From: a virus
Strand: one strand, 5' to 3'
Length of the DNA: 64,000 nucleotides
IMG/VR virus record: IMGVR_UViG_3300047548_001372
Span: 21,329 to 85,328 of that record
In this document: piece after piece, positions 41,780-50,387 of the stretch
Position numbering within the stretch: the stretch's first letter is position 1
Layout: the number at the start of each line of letters is the position of its first letter
Translations under genes and position numbers: made by a program
The notes under the pieces: generated by a model
What the model was told of the DNA's origin: nothing
What the model saw: the letters and a program-made list of their open reading frames with translations, nothing else
The model's database searches: none

Positions 41780-44359
41780 ATGCCTATACGAAAAAAATTA
41801 GATGAAAAGGATTTAGATCTTTTAGAAGTACTAGAAGATGAAGTTTGGCTAACTGAGTTTTTACGCAATACATCAGACGGTGAACATAACCGTGCACTTT
41901 GGCCAGCACAACCATGGAAGTATCGAGACTATCAAAAACAACTACTTACTGATAAATCAAAATACATCTCACTTACTGGGGGACGTGCTATTGGTAAGTG
42001 TGAGCCTGGTGAAGCAAAGATCCTTACCGTAGGGCGTGGATATATGATGTTGAAAGATCTGGTGAAAGAAACATCATTTCCAGTGTATGCACTAGATCAA
42101 TACTCTAATCTTGTTCAGCGTAGAGCACGAGTTACACCAGATGACATGGCTCCAGTAAAAAAGATTTATACTCGTGCGGGGCATTTAATACACGTCACAG
42201 CAGAACATCCAATCCTTACACCAGATGGATGGGTAAAAGCAGAAAATATTGATGTAGGATCGTTGGTTGGTGTATTGACACAAATACCCAACGATATGAT
42301 CAGTCAAACATTTGCCTGGCATGAATTACGGTTTTTTGGATATATCTTACTAGATCCTCCATTGCGCGAAAGTACTGTTTTTGTACCAAAGTATAAAAAG
42401 ATTGGAGAAGAGTTTAAGTACATCTGTTCTCTTTTACCAGTAGATGTATTTCCTCGTGAGAATGGGTTTGGTGTGCGTAGGATTAAAGGTGGGTATTTTT
42501 CTACAATCCGCGCACTTTACAATGATGTAGGTTTTGATGATGACTACGTATTTTCCTTGCGTATGTCAAGTATGCCAGAGCTGCTACTGTTAGAATGTAA
42601 AGAAAATCTTAAAGTATTTCTTGAAGCGCTGTTTGCTCAATTTGCAGAAGTATCTGCGCGGGAGATTAGTATATTTACACGCTACGAATCACTCACTTTT
42701 GCACTACAAACAATGCTCTTGCGTTTTGGCATTGAATCACGTATTACTACAAAAGACGAACCAAATAGTTATACTCTGGAAATACTTGATTACGAGAACG
42801 TGTATGATTTCTGGAAAACATTCACATTACCTGGTGTATCTGTTGATCAGTTAGAAGAGCCTGTACGTAAAGCACGAGTAAATGCACATCTTCGGTATGA
42901 TGAGGTAGTGTATGTGGATATGCCAATATATCCAGTACAAACATACGCTGTCCATGTGCGCGAAGATAATAACTACATCTCCAGTAACATCTACGTACAC
43001 AACACCGTAGTACTTGAAGATAAAATTATTTATGAAGTAGTAAACTATGAGCGTGAGTTTCCTGTTACACCAGAGCAGGTACTTACCACAGCGAACCAGT
43101 CGCAGATGCAGCCATTGCTGTCAAAACTTATACAACGTTTTACTTCAAGTCCATTACTAAAACATTATTTACAAAACAATGTAAATAAACAAGATGGTAC
43201 GATGAGGTTTCCTGCACGAAGTAAACCATTTACGTTTTACTTTCGTATTGCAGGTAGTAAAGGCGAAAACAACGTTGTAGGACTTCACGTACCTAAAGTA
43301 AAGATTGATGAAGCACAACTGTACCCACCAAATGCGTACACACAACTGCTTCCGATTATTAACTACTGGGAACCTAAAACACAACTTCTTATTACTGGGG
43401 TGTCAAATGGTTTACGTAATTCAGTATTGTATTTAGTAGATCAGAAAGATCCGAAGTTTAAGAAATATCGTATTCCCTCGCACAATAACCCATTCTACTC
43501 ACGAGAACAAGATCTGCAAAACTTACGTGATTGGGGTGGTGAGAACGATGATCGCTATGTTCAGCTTGTGCTTGGTAGACATGGATCGGCTGCATTTCAA
43601 ATCCTTACCAGAGATGATTTTAAAGTAGAAAGTTTTCCATTTCATAACTATCGATACCAAAGTAATCAGAAGATGAAAGGTATCCACTATCATGAGGTAC
43701 TAGGTACACCTGCTATTCCAGAATCAATTCAGCTTGTAATGGCTATTGATACAGGATTTGTTGATCCTACCATTATTCAGCTTATTGGTATGGATAAGTA
43801 TCATATCTGGAGAACTTATTGTAGGTATCAACTTAATCGTATTGACTTTACTGAGCAGCGAAAGATTATTCACTGGTTAGCTACAGAATATAATGTACCG
43901 ACAATTGCCATGGATATTGGTGCAGGTGGTGGGGGCGCTGGTATTATGCACGCACTACTTCACGAGGATGAGTACAAAAACGATAATTACAGTCAGCGTA
44001 TTGTACCAGTTATTTTTAATGAAAAGATTGTTGTAGGATTACGTGAATCTGGTGAGGAAGTAGCAGATGATGCAAAATCACATGGTACAAAAGTGCTAGT
44101 GACTGAAGTTCAATCAAGCCGATTAGTATTTAGTGATGTAGATCATGAAGGGATTTCACAACTTGAAAGAATATCGAAACAGAAACTTAGCACTGGAAAA
44201 GATCGTTATTTTGTATTATCCGATCGTGGAAGTGGTGCAGATTCAAATGATCACATTTATGCCAGTTATATTTGTTTTGGTATTGCAATTGACCGTGGTT
44301 TAGTAAAGCCCGCGCAAGCACCACGTAAGTTAGCTTCTGTGTCTGGTGTGTATACGTAA
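41780..44359 (+). CDS. terL: Terminase large subunit with an intein in Walker A
   Basis: The 859-aa precursor contains an intein at residues 74-408; removal leaves 524 aa. The joined extein reads GGRAIGK-TVV, a complete Walker A. Walker B is KIDEAQ (a DEAQ-type box). The C-terminal nuclease half has MAIDTGFVDPT and AMDIGAGGGG carrying the metal-binding aspartates. It packages DNA into proheads using ATP. The gene is followed after 49 nt by the portal. Without splicing the ATPase site is broken, so activity depends on the intein. Confidence 0.92.
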   Translation: MPIRKKLDEKDLDLLEVLEDEVWLTEFLRNTSDGEHNRALWPAQPWKYRDYQKQLLTDKSKYISLTGGRAIGKCEPGEAKILTVGRGYMMLKDLVKETSFPVYALDQYSNLVQRRARVTPDDMAPVKKIYTRAGHLIHVTAEHPILTPDGWVKAENIDVGSLVGVLTQIPNDMISQTFAWHELRFFGYILLDPPLRESTVFVPKYKKIGEEFKYICSLLPVDVFPRENGFGVRRIKGGYFSTIRALYNDVGFDDDYVFSLRMSSMPELLLLECKENLKVFLEALFAQFAEVSAREISIFTRYESLTFALQTMLLRFGIESRITTKDEPNSYTLEILDYENVYDFWKTFTLPGVSVDQLEEPVRKARVNAHLRYDEVVYVDMPIYPVQTYAVHVREDNNYISSNIYVHNTVVLEDKIIYEVVNYEREFPVTPEQVLTTANQSQMQPLLSKLIQRFTSSPLLKHYLQNNVNKQDGTMRFPARSKPFTFYFRIAGSKGENNVVGLHVPKVKIDEAQLYPPNAYTQLLPIINYWEPKTQLLITGVSNGLRNSVLYLVDQKDPKFKKYRIPSHNNPFYSREQDLQNLRDWGGENDDRYVQLVLGRHGSAAFQILTRDDFKVESFPFHNYRYQSNQKMKGIHYHEVLGTPAIPESIQLVMAIDTGFVDPTIIQLIGMDKYHIWRTYCRYQLNRIDFTEQRKIIHWLATEYNVPTIAMDIGAGGGGAGIMHALLHEDEYKNDNYSQRIVPVIFNEKIVVGLRESGEEVADDAKSHGTKVLVTEVQSSRLVFSDVDHEGISQLERISKQKLSTGKDRYFVLSDRGSGADSNDHIYASYICFGIAIDRGLVKPAQAPRKLASVSGVYT
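41999..43003 (+). mobile_element. Intein in terminase Walker A, with degenerate endonuclease
   Basis: Starts C74 (CEPGEAKILTV, block A), block B is VTAEHPILTPDGW, and the end is YAVHVREDNN to YVHN (H407, N408), followed by Thr409. The insert is 335 aa, larger than a mini-intein. The middle has LAGLIDADG-like remains (ELRFFGYILLDPPL; LTFALQTMLLRFGIESRI) but the acidic catalytic positions are not kept, so the endonuclease is probably inactive. Confidence 0.88.
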
Positions 44360-44370
44360 TAAGGTTTTAT

Positions 44371-44382
44371 GTGTGCGCACAC
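44371..44382. other. Intergenic palindrome GTGTGCGCACAC
   Basis: A 12-bp perfect palindrome in the 49-nt gap between terminase and portal genes, related to the other CGCGCA-type stem-loops. Confidence 0.5.
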
Positions 44383-44408
44383 AGTAAATACCATAAAGAC
44401 TATGATAT

Positions 44409-45902
44409 ATGAATAATGATACACCAAAACGAGTAGCAAAGGCTTCATACTTTACAAGCTATCTTGCTACACAACCAATTTATACTCCTCCAGTAAATAA
44501 ATCACTTATTTCTGGATACTATAATCCGTCAGTAAAACTGTTTGACTACCATGAACTTATCAAAGTATGTCGATGGTTTTACACATTTGATCCCATTGCA
44601 GGAACAGTTATCGAACGCATGGCTGATATGTCAGTTACAGAAATTCGTAACCGTAGAAAAGGTAAGCGTAATACTGCACCAGTTGATGATACAACACTTG
44701 CATACTACAATGCTATTGCAAAGCGTATTCGTCCGCTGATTAAAGCCATGGCTCTTGAGTATTTTATTCACGGGCTTGCAGTACCAGATTACACATTTGA
44801 ACGTGTGCGAGGTGATCTGTTATCAGAGCATCTTGGTAGGCGTCGTGTATGGGCTCCTGCAAAGGCTTGGGTGCGTAATCCAGAGAATATTGTACTTGAA
44901 CGTAAACCTGCTGGATTAGATCGTGCAGTATTTCTTAAAATCCCATCACAAGATATTTCTTTTGTAAAAAACAAAGGATATTATGAAGATGGGAACTACG
45001 ATCCAGAAACATACCAGAAACTTCTTCGAGAGTTTCCAGAATATGTGCGTGCAATTGAAAGCGGAAAAACAACTATCCTGCTAGAAAATGTACGCCCAAT
45101 TCTCCGTAAAATTACCAGCTATAATGAATATCCTTCACCATTCTTGACAAAAGCAATTAAAGCACTTCAGCATAAAGAAGCTATTAAACAGATGGATAGA
45201 AGTATTGCTAATCGAGCAATTGAAGCATTACGTCATGTAAAGGTTGGTGATAAGGATTTTCCTGCTGATGATGATGATATTACTTCTGCCCGCGCAGCAC
45301 TAGAACAGAACAGCAGTTCTAGTGAGCGGGTATATAACCTTATTACGCCACACACCTACGACATCCAATGGATTCTACCACCACTAGAAGCATTACTGTC
45401 TCCAGTAAAGTATGATGAGCCTAATGCAGATATTTTCTTAGGCTTAGGCTTTCCCCGTATTCTTACGGTAGGTGAAACATTACGTTCTAACTCTTCTGAC
45501 AGTAAAATTGCTTCACTTGGCCCAAGAGCAACACTGGAAGATCTTCGAGACAGTCTTGTAACATGGCTTGAAGGATTGTACCAAGAGCTTGCAGAGCTGA
45601 ATGGCTTTACTCGCATCCCAGAACCATATCTTACACCAATTCAAACAATGGACTATACTGCATTGGTGCAGTTTGCGGTAAATGCCATGATCGCTGGTGG
45701 TATTAGTAAGAATGATCTTGCACAGCTCTACGGAACAGATTATGATACGGTGCAATCACAGCTAGAGATTGAACAAGGTGGTATTACTCCAACACCACCA
45801 GATACAAACACAGATACAAATACTGCGGGAGATACAGAAAATGACCAATCAGAACCAGAACCAGAGTCAACAGACACCGAGACAAACACTCAAGAATCCT
45901 GA
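44409..45902 (+). CDS. Portal protein, 497 aa
   Basis: The gene follows the terminase, the normal order. The protein has VKLFDYHELIKVCRWFYTFDPIAGTVIERMADMS near the start (wing/stem of portals), helical stem KEAIKQMDRSIANRAIEALRH, and the end of the crown. The C-terminal 40 residues are acidic and repetitive (TNTDTNTAGDTEN). It would form the dodecameric ring at the capsid vertex. The last 62 nt overlap the amidase gene in another frame. Confidence 0.78.
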   Translation: MNNDTPKRVAKASYFTSYLATQPIYTPPVNKSLISGYYNPSVKLFDYHELIKVCRWFYTFDPIAGTVIERMADMSVTEIRNRRKGKRNTAPVDDTTLAYYNAIAKRIRPLIKAMALEYFIHGLAVPDYTFERVRGDLLSEHLGRRRVWAPAKAWVRNPENIVLERKPAGLDRAVFLKIPSQDISFVKNKGYYEDGNYDPETYQKLLREFPEYVRAIESGKTTILLENVRPILRKITSYNEYPSPFLTKAIKALQHKEAIKQMDRSIANRAIEALRHVKVGDKDFPADDDDITSARAALEQNSSSSERVYNLITPHTYDIQWILPPLEALLSPVKYDEPNADIFLGLGFPRILTVGETLRSNSSDSKIASLGPRATLEDLRDSLVTWLEGLYQELAELNGFTRIPEPYLTPIQTMDYTALVQFAVNAMIAGGISKNDLAQLYGTDYDTVQSQLEIEQGGITPTPPDTNTDTNTAGDTENDQSEPEPESTDTETNTQES

Positions 45903-46635
45903 AATCCTACATTTTCGTACTCCAGAAGTATTTGCTACCTATCTACAAAATAGATCTGCACCAACATGGTTTACAAAGGTATGTATTCATCACACGGCTA
46001 TTCCTACGGTAGTACAATGGCGTGGGCTGTCTACTATGCAAAATATGTTGTACTACTATCGTAGGCTTGGATGGAAGAGCTTTCCTCATATCTTTGTTGC
46101 TCCTGATGGTGTGTGGCAAATGAATAACGTGCTTTTACGTGGCACGCACGCAAACGCAGCAAATACGTTTTCTATTGGAGTAGAAGTAGTAGGTAACTAT
46201 GATACGGGAGTGTGGCAAGAGCCTATCCGCACATATGCTGTGGAAACTATTCAGTTACTTCTTCAATGGAAATCGTTAAACAATCAAGATATTGTATTTC
46301 ATCGATCCTACAATCCTTCAAAATCTTGTCCAGGGAGGGCTATTACACTTCCTTGGGTGCAAGAGCAGCTAAATAACACTACTTCTGAAAATCGTACCTA
46401 CAAAGTAATTACCGATCATGCTCGTATACGTCAAGGCCCAGCAACATCGTATCCAATTGCAGGTAAGCTGATGAGTGGAGATATGTTTATCTCTTCAGCA
46501 GTGAAGGAAGATGAGACAGGGATGCACATTGGTGGAAAGAATACATGGGCGCACATTACAAAAACAGTTAAAGCATCAAACAATGTGGATTCTCTCGGCT
46601 TTGTCCATACAAGCCTTCTTGAACAAATTGGGTAA
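45841..46635 (+). CDS. Endolysin: N-acetylmuramoyl-L-alanine amidase with SH3 domain
   Basis: The 264-aa protein has an amidase_2 domain (residues 25-185): H50 in VCIHHTA and HRSYNPSKSCPG supply the zinc ligands. An SH3-type wall-binding domain follows (DHARIRQGPATSYPI, GKNTWAHI, GFVHTSLL). It cleaves peptidoglycan between muramic acid and the peptide. ATG at 45841 has GGGAGA upstream and lies within the end of the portal gene; a longer in-frame start at 45769 has a low-complexity Gln tail and is rejected. It heads the lysis cassette. Confidence 0.88.
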   Translation: MTNQNQNQSQQTPRQTLKNPEILHFRTPEVFATYLQNRSAPTWFTKVCIHHTAIPTVVQWRGLSTMQNMLYYYRRLGWKSFPHIFVAPDGVWQMNNVLLRGTHANAANTFSIGVEVVGNYDTGVWQEPIRTYAVETIQLLLQWKSLNNQDIVFHRSYNPSKSCPGRAITLPWVQEQLNNTTSENRTYKVITDHARIRQGPATSYPIAGKLMSGDMFISSAVKEDETGMHIGGKNTWAHITKTVKASNNVDSLGFVHTSLLEQIG

Positions 46636-46644
46636 AGTAAGACT

Positions 46645-46989
46645 ATGACAGATCCTTCTGCCGTTCTTGCTGCTATACGTGATGTAGGGCTAGCAGCAGT
46701 AATCATCCTCCTTTCACTATGGGGGATTTGGAAGGTTATCATTCCGGCAATTATTGATCAGCAACAGCAACAGACTGACTTCTATGTAGCGGAGATTAAA
46801 TCTTTGAGACAAGAAGCTCGCGAAGATAAACAACGAATGTTTGAAGCGTTTAATCAAAACTCTGAAGTAAATAAAGCTCTACAAGCTGCGCTTAATAACA
46901 TTAGCGCGCAACTAGTAGAACTCTCTCGTGATGTGGTGGCTCTTCAAGAAAAAGTAGACAGTATTAGTAAGGAGCAAACTAATGTTTGA
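46645..46989 (+). CDS. Holin-associated protein: one membrane span and coiled coil
   Basis: A 114-aa protein with one hydrophobic segment (about 14-36) and then a long coiled coil (FYVAEIKSLRQEAREDKQRM; LVELSRDVVALQEKVDSI). This layout resembles XhlA-type lysis proteins. It lies between the amidase and a multi-span holin candidate, with 8-nt overlap to the latter. Membrane attachment and interaction with the holin or endolysin are inferred. Confidence 0.62.
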   Translation: MTDPSAVLAAIRDVGLAAVIILLSLWGIWKVIIPAIIDQQQQQTDFYVAEIKSLRQEAREDKQRMFEAFNQNSEVNKALQAALNNISAQLVELSRDVVALQEKVDSISKEQTNV

Positions 46990-47305
46990 TTTTTCTACCA
47001 TGACCGCGCAAGATGTAGTGCTTGTCGTCTCTCCATTCCTTTCGGTTATTGCTACCTATATTATTGCTCGTGAAGACTGGTCTAAACAAGTAAAAGCGGC
47101 AGTAGCATTTATTATTTCAGCACTCTTTGCAGCCCTTGTAGCATACAGTGAAGGATCACTAGTAGATAATTTCTGGGATAACTTTGTCCTTGTGTACACT
47201 ATTGCTCAAGGTATTTACTGGTCAGTGTTTAAGGGAATTGGGCTAGAGAAGTATCTAGCAAAGCCTCAAGCTGAAGCATCTGCAAAAGAGCCTCTTGACA
47301 AATAG
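46982..47305 (+). CDS. Putative holin, 107 aa, three membrane spans
   Basis: Three hydrophobic segments at about 10-28, 36-54 and 62-82 (VVLVVSPFLSVIATYIIA; AAVAFIISALFAALVAY; FVLVYTIAQGIYWSVF) and a charged C-terminal tail. Size and place after the amidase fit a holin that opens the membrane to release the endolysin. A sigma70 promoter for the next gene lies in its last codons. Confidence 0.68.
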   Translation: MFDFSTMTAQDVVLVVSPFLSVIATYIIAREDWSKQVKAAVAFIISALFAALVAYSEGSLVDNFWDNFVLVYTIAQGIYWSVFKGIGLEKYLAKPQAEASAKEPLDK

Positions 47306-47323
47306 GTAATGTTGTGGTATAGT
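47295..47323 (+). promoter_or_regulatory. Sigma70 promoter for the second PP-loop gene
   Basis: TTGACA (47295-47300), 17-nt spacer, TATAGT (47318-47323). TGGTATAGT at the -10 and ACTATACCA at about 47345-47353 form an inverted repeat over the start site, a possible operator. Confidence 0.85.
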
Positions 47324-47372
47324 GGGTGTGTGAAATGCACATCTACTATACCAAAAACTTTTAGGAGTAATT

Positions 47373-48107
47373 ATGTTTAATATTCTTTGTTATGGTGGAG
47401 GAGTACAAACGGTAGCGATGTGTGTACTCGTTGCACAAGGCCGTCTAGAGCGACCAGATGCCATCATCGTCGCGGACACAGGCCGTGAGATGCCCACGAC
47501 TTGGGAGTATCTCGACGGCTACGCTAGGCCGCTGATGGCGCAGGTTGGCCTAGAGATCCACCGCGCAGGGCACGAACTTGCCACGGTGGATGTGTACGGT
47601 AAAAACGGTGATTTACTTATTCCTGTGTTTACCGAAACTGGAAAATTTAATTCATTCTGTAGTGGAGAGTGGAAGGACAGAGTTGTAGGACGTTACGCAG
47701 TACAAGTGTTAGGTGCTCCATCACACACTCATATCGATTGGATTGGATTTTCACTAGAGGAAAAACGAAGGGTCAAAAGTCACGACGGGAGACGCTACCC
47801 ACTCTTAGAGTTGATGCTTACGCGCTCCGACTGTGAACAGATCATTAAAAATACTGGATTACCTCTTCCAAATAAAAGTCGTTGTTGGATGTGCCCGCAT
47901 CAAAGGAATGAGCAGTGGCGCGAAGTGCGAGAGCGCCCCGAGCTATGGAGGCAGGCAATTGTCTTAGAGCAGGAAATTAGAGATAACAATGATCGTGGCG
48001 GTATGTGGTTTCACGGCTCGCGTGTACCACTTAACGAAGCTCCAATTGACGACGAAGGATCTCCTGATATTGTGCGTCAGTGTGGGCTGGGGCTATGTTA
48101 CGTGTGA
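47373..48107 (+). CDS. PP-loop ATPase, PAPS reductase-like
   Basis: A 244-aa protein starting ILCYGGGVQTVAM, a variant PP-loop (GGGVQT). IIVADTGREMPTTWEYL follows, and later cysteines (FCSGEWK, CWMCPHQRN) may bind metal or an iron-sulfur cluster. This is the family of phage PAPS reductase-like proteins of unknown substrate. Base composition is mosaic: about 47450-47600 and 47880-47960 are GC-rich with different codon use, while neighbouring parts are AT-rich. It has its own promoter. It may act in sulfur chemistry on DNA, tRNA or nucleotides. Confidence 0.72.
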   Translation: MFNILCYGGGVQTVAMCVLVAQGRLERPDAIIVADTGREMPTTWEYLDGYARPLMAQVGLEIHRAGHELATVDVYGKNGDLLIPVFTETGKFNSFCSGEWKDRVVGRYAVQVLGAPSHTHIDWIGFSLEEKRRVKSHDGRRYPLLELMLTRSDCEQIIKNTGLPLPNKSRCWMCPHQRNEQWREVRERPELWRQAIVLEQEIRDNNDRGGMWFHGSRVPLNEAPIDDEGSPDIVRQCGLGLCYV

Positions 48108-48127
48108 CAGTAATAAAGGATGTGTGT

Positions 48128-48892
48128 ATGACAACGATTATCCATAATGACTGTGTGCGCGGGCTACAAACGCTACCACCAAACACTGTAGACGTAATCT
48201 TTATTGATCCACCATACAACACCGGAGTAACACAGGATAAAACACCAAAATACTCACGCAATGAAGATTATGTAAAAAAGAATTGGAAAAGTTTTCATGC
48301 AGAGTGGGATGTTATCGATGATTATTATCAGTGGGCTAGAAGTTGGTTGAGTGAGAGTAAACGAGTACTAAAAGAACACGGATCAATCTTTATTTGTGGT
48401 AGTTTTCATAACATCCCAGATGTTGCAATGGCATTACGTAGTTTGAACTTTTACACTATTCAATGGATCTCTTGGTGTATTCCAAATAGTTTTCCTAATT
48501 TGTCTATGACAAAGATGGTGAGTTCTAATCAGGTTTTAATTTGGGCGCGCGCAAATAGTAAACACTTCTACGATGCAGAAGCAGCAAAGCGATACAATGA
48601 TGGTAAGAACTTGCGTGACTATTGGGTTATTCCAAACAATACTTCAGAAAATAAAGGAAAAGTCTGGTTAGATCATCCAAGCAAAAAGCCTACAGAACTG
48701 GTTCAACGAGCTATTGATATTGCATTACCAAAAGAAGACAATGTGCACGTAGTAGATTTCTTTGCTGGAAGTGGAACAACAGGTACCGTGTGCAAACGGC
48801 TATCACAGATGTATGATATTGATATTAACTGTACGTTGATTGAACGCGAAGAACAATACGTTTCATGGATTAAAGAAAGGATGCAAGCATGA
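48128..48892 (+). CDS. DNA methyltransferase, beta class
   Basis: A 254-aa protein with DPPYN near residue 30 and DFFAGSGTTG near residue 212, order IV before I. ATG at 48128 follows AAAGGA; a longer upstream start overlaps the previous gene and is rejected. It overlaps the next gene by 4 nt (ATGA). It is the third beta-class enzyme in the window, again without a restriction partner. Confidence 0.87.
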   Translation: MTTIIHNDCVRGLQTLPPNTVDVIFIDPPYNTGVTQDKTPKYSRNEDYVKKNWKSFHAEWDVIDDYYQWARSWLSESKRVLKEHGSIFICGSFHNIPDVAMALRSLNFYTIQWISWCIPNSFPNLSMTKMVSSNQVLIWARANSKHFYDAEAAKRYNDGKNLRDYWVIPNNTSENKGKVWLDHPSKKPTELVQRAIDIALPKEDNVHVVDFFAGSGTTGTVCKRLSQMYDIDINCTLIEREEQYVSWIKERMQA

Positions 48893-49842
48893 CAAATACA
48901 CTTACGCTTGGTATTGTTATTCCTACTGTCGGTTTACATAATGTAACACATGATTGTATTACGAGGCTTGTGGTTAATTTACTAAATCCAAAACAAACAC
49001 AGATTATTATTGTAGACAATCTTTATAATGGTCAAAATCTATCAGCACTCGAAGAAGAGCTAAAGCAGTTTGCAGAAGGTAGTTGTATTGTAAAAAATAC
49101 CAACAATCTAGGATATTGGGATAGTCTTATTGCTGGTATCAAACTGCTACACACCGATCTTGCACTATGTATGCACAACGATGTGTATATTTATGAGCAG
49201 GATTTTGATCAGCGTATTATTAATGAGTTTCTTATCAACGATAAGTTAGGTATTGCTGGTTTCTTCGGGGGTAGGGGATTGAGTATTGATGGTGGTAGGG
49301 GTCATCCTGAGAGTAACATGGTTGGTAGGTATGATGGAACACATGGTAGTCTGCACGGGGCTATTTTAAAAGAATCACATCCAGCAGTGGTGTTTGATTC
49401 TCTTGCAATGATCTTTCGGGTGAAGTATTTATTGAGTGTTGATTATACTAACTTGCCCCCGCACCATTGGTGTGATCGTCTTATTTGCTTGCGTATGATG
49501 AAAGCTGGGTTTAATCTTCTCACTATTGGTATTGAGTTTGATCATGGTGGATCATATACATCAAACGCAACATACAATGGTGAATCGTTGCTAGAGTCTT
49601 TCTCTCGTGAATGGTGTACTGGTAAAGGTTTATCGAAACTTGAAAACTGGAACCATACGCTCTATATGTACGGCCTAGATATGTTCCAGAAAGAGTATCG
49701 TGAGTTTGTTGGAAATGATCAGCCTGTTTGGGTACGAAAACACACATTTTATGACTGGAAGCATGTGTATTATCAACTGCATTGGTATCAGGATATTGTA
49801 GATGGGATGATAACTGCGGATAAGTTAGCTCGAAAGGATTAG
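48889..49842 (+). CDS. Glycosyltransferase family 2-like protein
   Basis: A 317-aa protein with the GT-A start LGIVIPTVG, VDNLYN near residue 45, and LALCMHNDVYIYEQDFD with a metal-binding acidic pair near residues 94-96 (HND). The middle is Gly/His-rich (GGRGLSIDGGRGHPES). It probably transfers a sugar from a nucleotide donor. It opens a four-gene glycan-type cluster (with an acetyltransferase, an aminotransferase and a second GT2) that could build or attach an aminosugar. Confidence 0.75.
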   Translation: MTNTLTLGIVIPTVGLHNVTHDCITRLVVNLLNPKQTQIIIVDNLYNGQNLSALEEELKQFAEGSCIVKNTNNLGYWDSLIAGIKLLHTDLALCMHNDVYIYEQDFDQRIINEFLINDKLGIAGFFGGRGLSIDGGRGHPESNMVGRYDGTHGSLHGAILKESHPAVVFDSLAMIFRVKYLLSVDYTNLPPHHWCDRLICLRMMKAGFNLLTIGIEFDHGGSYTSNATYNGESLLESFSREWCTGKGLSKLENWNHTLYMYGLDMFQKEYREFVGNDQPVWVRKHTFYDWKHVYYQLHWYQDIVDGMITADKLARKD

Positions 49843-49844
49843 TT

Positions 49845-50387
49845 ATGAATAGTGTAACACAGAAAAACCTACATGCTCGTAGTGTAAAGACGATTGAAGA
49901 AGCTCAAATGATGCGTGAGATTAGAAATAGTGTGCGCGAATATATGACCAGAGATACAGATGAAATTAGTCCACAACGACAGTATCAATGGTTCTATAAT
50001 AAGTATGGATCTGGTAAATACGATGCGTATTTATTTTATAACGCACGAGGTTGCTGTGTAGGTTATGGGATGCTTACATCTACTGATGGGAAGATGTGGG
50101 GAACATTAGCAGTTAAAAAAGAGTTTCAAAATCAAGGATATGGAACTGCTATTTACCAGTTTCTTATTAAAACATGCGCTGAGCTTGATGAGCAGTATAA
50201 TGATCACTTTTACAAAGGTCAAGTGTATGAGTACTTTTCAAAGCTGTACAAAAATCTCTGGATTGAGATTTATGCAGATAATGCGGAAAGTCTACGAGCA
50301 GCACAGAAGGCAGGTTTTGAAACAGTACATGTGGGGGATAAAGTAATTACACTTGTTCATAGAGGAAGGAATGTAGATGAAGCCTGA
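49845..50387 (+). CDS. GNAT family N-acetyltransferase
   Basis: A 180-aa protein with the acetyl-CoA site AVKKEFQNQGYGTAIYQFL (Q-x-x-G-x-G/A type) and the end IEIYADNAESLRAAQKAGFE, the usual GNAT beta-5 to alpha-4 region. In this context it may acetylate an amino sugar made by the adjacent aminotransferase. Overlap with the next gene is 11 nt. Confidence 0.85.
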   Translation: MNSVTQKNLHARSVKTIEEAQMMREIRNSVREYMTRDTDEISPQRQYQWFYNKYGSGKYDAYLFYNARGCCVGYGMLTSTDGKMWGTLAVKKEFQNQGYGTAIYQFLIKTCAELDEQYNDHFYKGQVYEYFSKLYKNLWIEIYADNAESLRAAQKAGFETVHVGDKVITLVHRGRNVDEA

